Positions 61,834 to 64,000 of a DNA stretch of 64,000 nucleotides are shown in pieces. The stretch covers positions 1-64,000 of the forward strand of contig JAAEOA010000047.1 in NCBI GenBank assembly GCA_024223715.1. The letters are read 5' to 3'. Both the position numbers and the translations under genes were made by a program. Positions within the stretch are counted from its first letter, which is position 1, and each line of letters starts with the position of its first letter. Origin of the DNA: a bacterium (GTDB taxonomy: Bacteria > Krumholzibacteriota > Krumholzibacteriia > LZORAL124-64-63). Under the pieces are notes generated by a model that was not told the origin of the DNA, did not search any database, and saw only the letters and a program-made list of their open reading frames with translations.

Positions 61834-63873
61834 ATGAAAAAATATTCCCTGGTATTGGTTACTTTTGCTGTTGTAGTCGGCATAATGTATTCTCTATCCA
61901 ACCAAAAAACCGAGTCTGTCACAGGCGATTATTTCTTTGCAATTACCAGCGCCGGTGTTCTCAATGGCTATTCAGTTGTTGATACCTCTTTAACTTTTGA
62001 AAATGGCAAACAGATCCTTTTGCTGGAGCAAAGGGCCTACTCCCAGGGAAAGCTTCTGGGTAGAGAATTTGATAGTAACGTTGAGCTGGTTTACCACATT
62101 GATCCTCAATCCGGCCAATTTATTTTTTGCGAATTTGAAGTGGACAATGGGCAAGGGATATATTCAGCCCAAATAAAAATTGAGGACGAAAAGGCTCATT
62201 GCGAAAGTTCTTTTGGAGTAAAAAATCAGGTGGTTGATTTGCCTGTCGACGTCCTTTTGGAAAACCCACTATTTCATAAAAACATTCTTAAAGATTTTAG
62301 TCAGACAGATTTAAAAGAGAAGGTCTATTCGGCTTTTGATACCACAGACCAAAAGATTCAGGATGTTAAATTTTCATTTGCCGGCCATGAGGAAATAGAA
62401 CTTGCTGGAAGAGAATACAGCACGATCAAGGTAGACAGGGAAAACCTCGAAACTGGAGTTATTATTAGGCTGTGGCTTGATTCAGAATCGGGAATCTGCG
62501 TCAAGATATTGGAAAATGAAGGCCGGGTTATCTATTTGGCTGATAGTTCGCTAGCCAAGGAGGTGGAACGATTCGATTCCGATCCTTACATTTTGACCAA
62601 AACCAACGTTTCCATCGCCGACATTTGCGGAATCAGCTACATGAAGGTGCGAGCCAAACTCAAACCCACCGGAGTTTTGGCAACTCCTGAAAGTCTGAAT
62701 GTACAGGGTCAAAAATTTTCTGGTACTGTTGAGAATAATTTGATTGAAGGAATTTTCGAAATTGAACATTCCCACTATAATGGCCAAAATGCGCCGCCTT
62801 TTCCTCCAATTTACAACAATGATCCGGATCTTGTCGGCTACTTGCAACCAAGTGAAATGACTGAATCAGATTATCCGCCAATAGTGGCCAAGGCTGAAGA
62901 ACTAACCTTAGGCTCTGCAGATTCCTGGGAAGCAGCTTGCCGCTTGAGTAAATGGGTTTCCACCGAAATAGTTTATTCCATTCCAGGTGGCGGAACCGCC
63001 AAAGGAGTTTTTGAGGCGATGGCCGGTGAGTGCGGTGGGCACTCGGTTCTTTTGGCCGCCATGTGCCGGGCAGTGGGTATTCCAGCCCGAATGGTTTGGG
63101 GCGTTACCTATGTGCCCAATAAGGGCGGCATGTTCGGGCAACACGGCTGGAACGAAATATTCATGGGAGAAGCTGGCTGGATACCGGTTGATTCCACGGG
63201 TCCCGAAATTACCTTTGTTGATTCTGGGCATATTCGCTTGGGAACTTTTGATTCTTTTGCGACCTATGCCAATGGTAAGGAATTTGAAATCATCGATTTT
63301 CGATTGGCCGGGGATACTGAAGAATCCTCTGCAGCCGCCACCGTCAAATATGAAGCTTTTCTGGGCGAGTATTCGTCACCGGGAAAAGGCAAACCGGCTA
63401 AAGTGTTCACTGAGGGAGGCAGTCTGGTTTTTGATCTACCAGACAACATTGCTTTGGCTCTGAACGACCCCGATGAAAAAGGGCATTGGTACAGCAAGCT
63501 TGCCCGCCACATTTATCTGACTTTTGACCAAGATGATTCGGGCAAGGTTGTTGAAGCTCAAATACACGAAGTTTATCGATTACCCAAGAAACCGGGACCT
63601 GCTGCTTGGTCTGAAGAAGTACCAGAACAATACCGCGCCTATGTGGGAAATTATTCCTTATTAGAAGCAAATGTTGAATTCGTCATTAGTACTAATGGGC
63701 GGGGCTTGCAAATGTATCACCCTCTGACCAAAACAACTTCCTCGTTGCGGTCGCCCAACGATGAAGGTGGCTGGGTGGCAGATAATAACCGGCACACCAT
63801 TTTTTTTGAACGAGATGACGATGGTTTGGTTTGTGCTATGACTATCGATGGTGTCAGCAGGTATAAGCGGTAG
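61834..63873 (+). CDS. Exported transglutaminase-like protein
   Basis: 679 residues from the ATG at 61834 (GGAGG upstream). An N-terminal membrane anchor (LVLVTFAVVVGIMYSLS) is followed by a long beta-rich N-terminal part. The transglutaminase-like core is in the middle to late region: catalytic Cys in MAGECGGHSVLLAAMCRAVG, IPARMVWGVTYVPNKGGMFG, His in QHGWNEIFMGEAGWIPVDST and an Asp in PVDSTG. A C-terminal domain of ~160 residues resembles a lipocalin/DUF-like beta structure (EAFLGEYSSPGKGKPAKVFT, YRAYVGNYSLLEANVEFVIS). Such proteins crosslink or cleave peptides outside the cytoplasm. The substrate is unknown. It sits in tandem with the aspartic-protease-like gene. Confidence 0.88.
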   Translation: MKKYSLVLVTFAVVVGIMYSLSNQKTESVTGDYFFAITSAGVLNGYSVVDTSLTFENGKQILLLEQRAYSQGKLLGREFDSNVELVYHIDPQSGQFIFCEFEVDNGQGIYSAQIKIEDEKAHCESSFGVKNQVVDLPVDVLLENPLFHKNILKDFSQTDLKEKVYSAFDTTDQKIQDVKFSFAGHEEIELAGREYSTIKVDRENLETGVIIRLWLDSESGICVKILENEGRVIYLADSSLAKEVERFDSDPYILTKTNVSIADICGISYMKVRAKLKPTGVLATPESLNVQGQKFSGTVENNLIEGIFEIEHSHYNGQNAPPFPPIYNNDPDLVGYLQPSEMTESDYPPIVAKAEELTLGSADSWEAACRLSKWVSTEIVYSIPGGGTAKGVFEAMAGECGGHSVLLAAMCRAVGIPARMVWGVTYVPNKGGMFGQHGWNEIFMGEAGWIPVDSTGPEITFVDSGHIRLGTFDSFATYANGKEFEIIDFRLAGDTEESSAAATVKYEAFLGEYSSPGKGKPAKVFTEGGSLVFDLPDNIALALNDPDEKGHWYSKLARHIYLTFDQDDSGKVVEAQIHEVYRLPKKPGPAAWSEEVPEQYRAYVGNYSLLEANVEFVISTNGRGLQMYHPLTKTTSSLRSPNDEGGWVADNNRHTIFFERDDDGLVCAMTIDGVSRYKR

Positions 63874-63904
63874 TTGAATAGCTGTTGTTTGGAATCCTTT
63901 ATTG

Positions 63905-64000
63905 CTACTTTTCCTCCCGAGTGAGGATTAACCGAAACCCAATGCTGGATGGTGGCCAGCGAGAAACAACGGAGATGGAATATTCGTGAGGCACATACCA
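63905..64000 (-). CDS. C-terminal end of a SUMF1/FGE-type protein (partial)
   Basis: The last 31 residues of a - strand gene that runs off the right edge: WYVPHEYSISVVSRWPPSSI then GFRLILTREEK and a stop at 63905-63907. The pattern S-x-x-x-x-x-x-GFRLxL(T) is the C-terminus of formylglycine-generating-enzyme-like (SUMF1) domains. The rest of the protein, and so the domain order, is outside the window. It converges with the transglutaminase-like gene. Confidence 0.6.
   Translation of the reverse strand, partial: WYVPHEYSISVVSRWPPSSIGFRLILTREEK

Noticed and set aside
1-64000. tRNA, rRNA, CRISPR, prophage or replication origin
   Set aside because: No cloverleaf-like block, rRNA stretch, regularly spaced repeat array or phage gene cluster was recognised by reading. 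A tRNAscan or CRISPR search would be needed to exclude small RNAs.

Overview
The window is a chromosomal segment of moderate GC from what looks like an uncultured bacterium of the FCB group (a Krumholzibacteriota, Eisenbacteria or Latescibacteria type of lineage). This rests on five intact secreted proteins and one decayed one that end in a FlgD-like / T9SS type A C-terminal domain (NxPNPFNPxT ... SGVYFYE ... K), two DUF5916 outer-membrane proteins, a secreted six-bladed propeller, and a divergent set of regulators and envelope proteins. No rRNA, tRNA, CRISPR array, phage module or replication origin was recognised. Several genes appear to use TTG starts, placed behind good Shine-Dalgarno sequences.

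Layout. 0.4-9.8 kb: three ~1000-residue secreted paralogues, one on + facing two in tandem on -. 10.2-16.2 kb: a frameshifted small secreted-protein gene, a PilT-like ATPase with a duplicated N-terminal domain, a two-repeat protein, CvfB, and a TPR histidine kinase with a LuxR-type response regulator. 16.2-22.7 kb: a CzcA-type metal efflux operon (Cys-rich secreted protein, TolC-like channel, adaptor with three WCxxH..CxxC motifs, RND pump) with a promoter carrying a palindrome between -35 and -10. 23-31.3 kb: hydrolase, RlmI-like methyltransferase, secreted FlgD-CTD protein, DUF5916 protein, IS1-like transposase-like gene, and an RRM protein.

31.3-38.9 kb is gene-poor. It has two degraded genes (a NifX/NifB-family fusion remnant and a beta-propeller fragment), a lipoprotein, a PD40 propeller protein, an orphan PAS protein, and a PPDK-like protein with altered catalytic motifs behind a structured leader and a C9 tract. 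39-51.4 kb: second DUF5916 protein, membrane protein with a C-terminal CxxC pair, chemoreceptor, tetraheme cytochrome with a sorting domain, secreted proteins, RidA, a 143-bp inverted-repeat element, TetR regulator and Lnt-like nitrilase.

The most interesting part is 52.1-58.9 kb. This tightly packed operon has ATGA-type overlaps and encodes a PqqD-like protein, an ATP-grasp ligase, a DAP-decarboxylase-like PLP enzyme with a leader-like N-terminal extension, a urea-transporter/M23-peptidase fusion, a TPR/beta-barrel protein and a TPR protein. I read it as a candidate uncharacterised system that makes and exports a modified amino-acid or peptide product. No product or precursor can be proven from sequence alone. 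Immediately upstream is a decayed gene for a sorting-domain protein. The right end carries an XRE regulator, a DUF1971 protein, a retropepsin-like/PDZ protein, a transglutaminase-like protein and the tail of a SUMF1-type protein.
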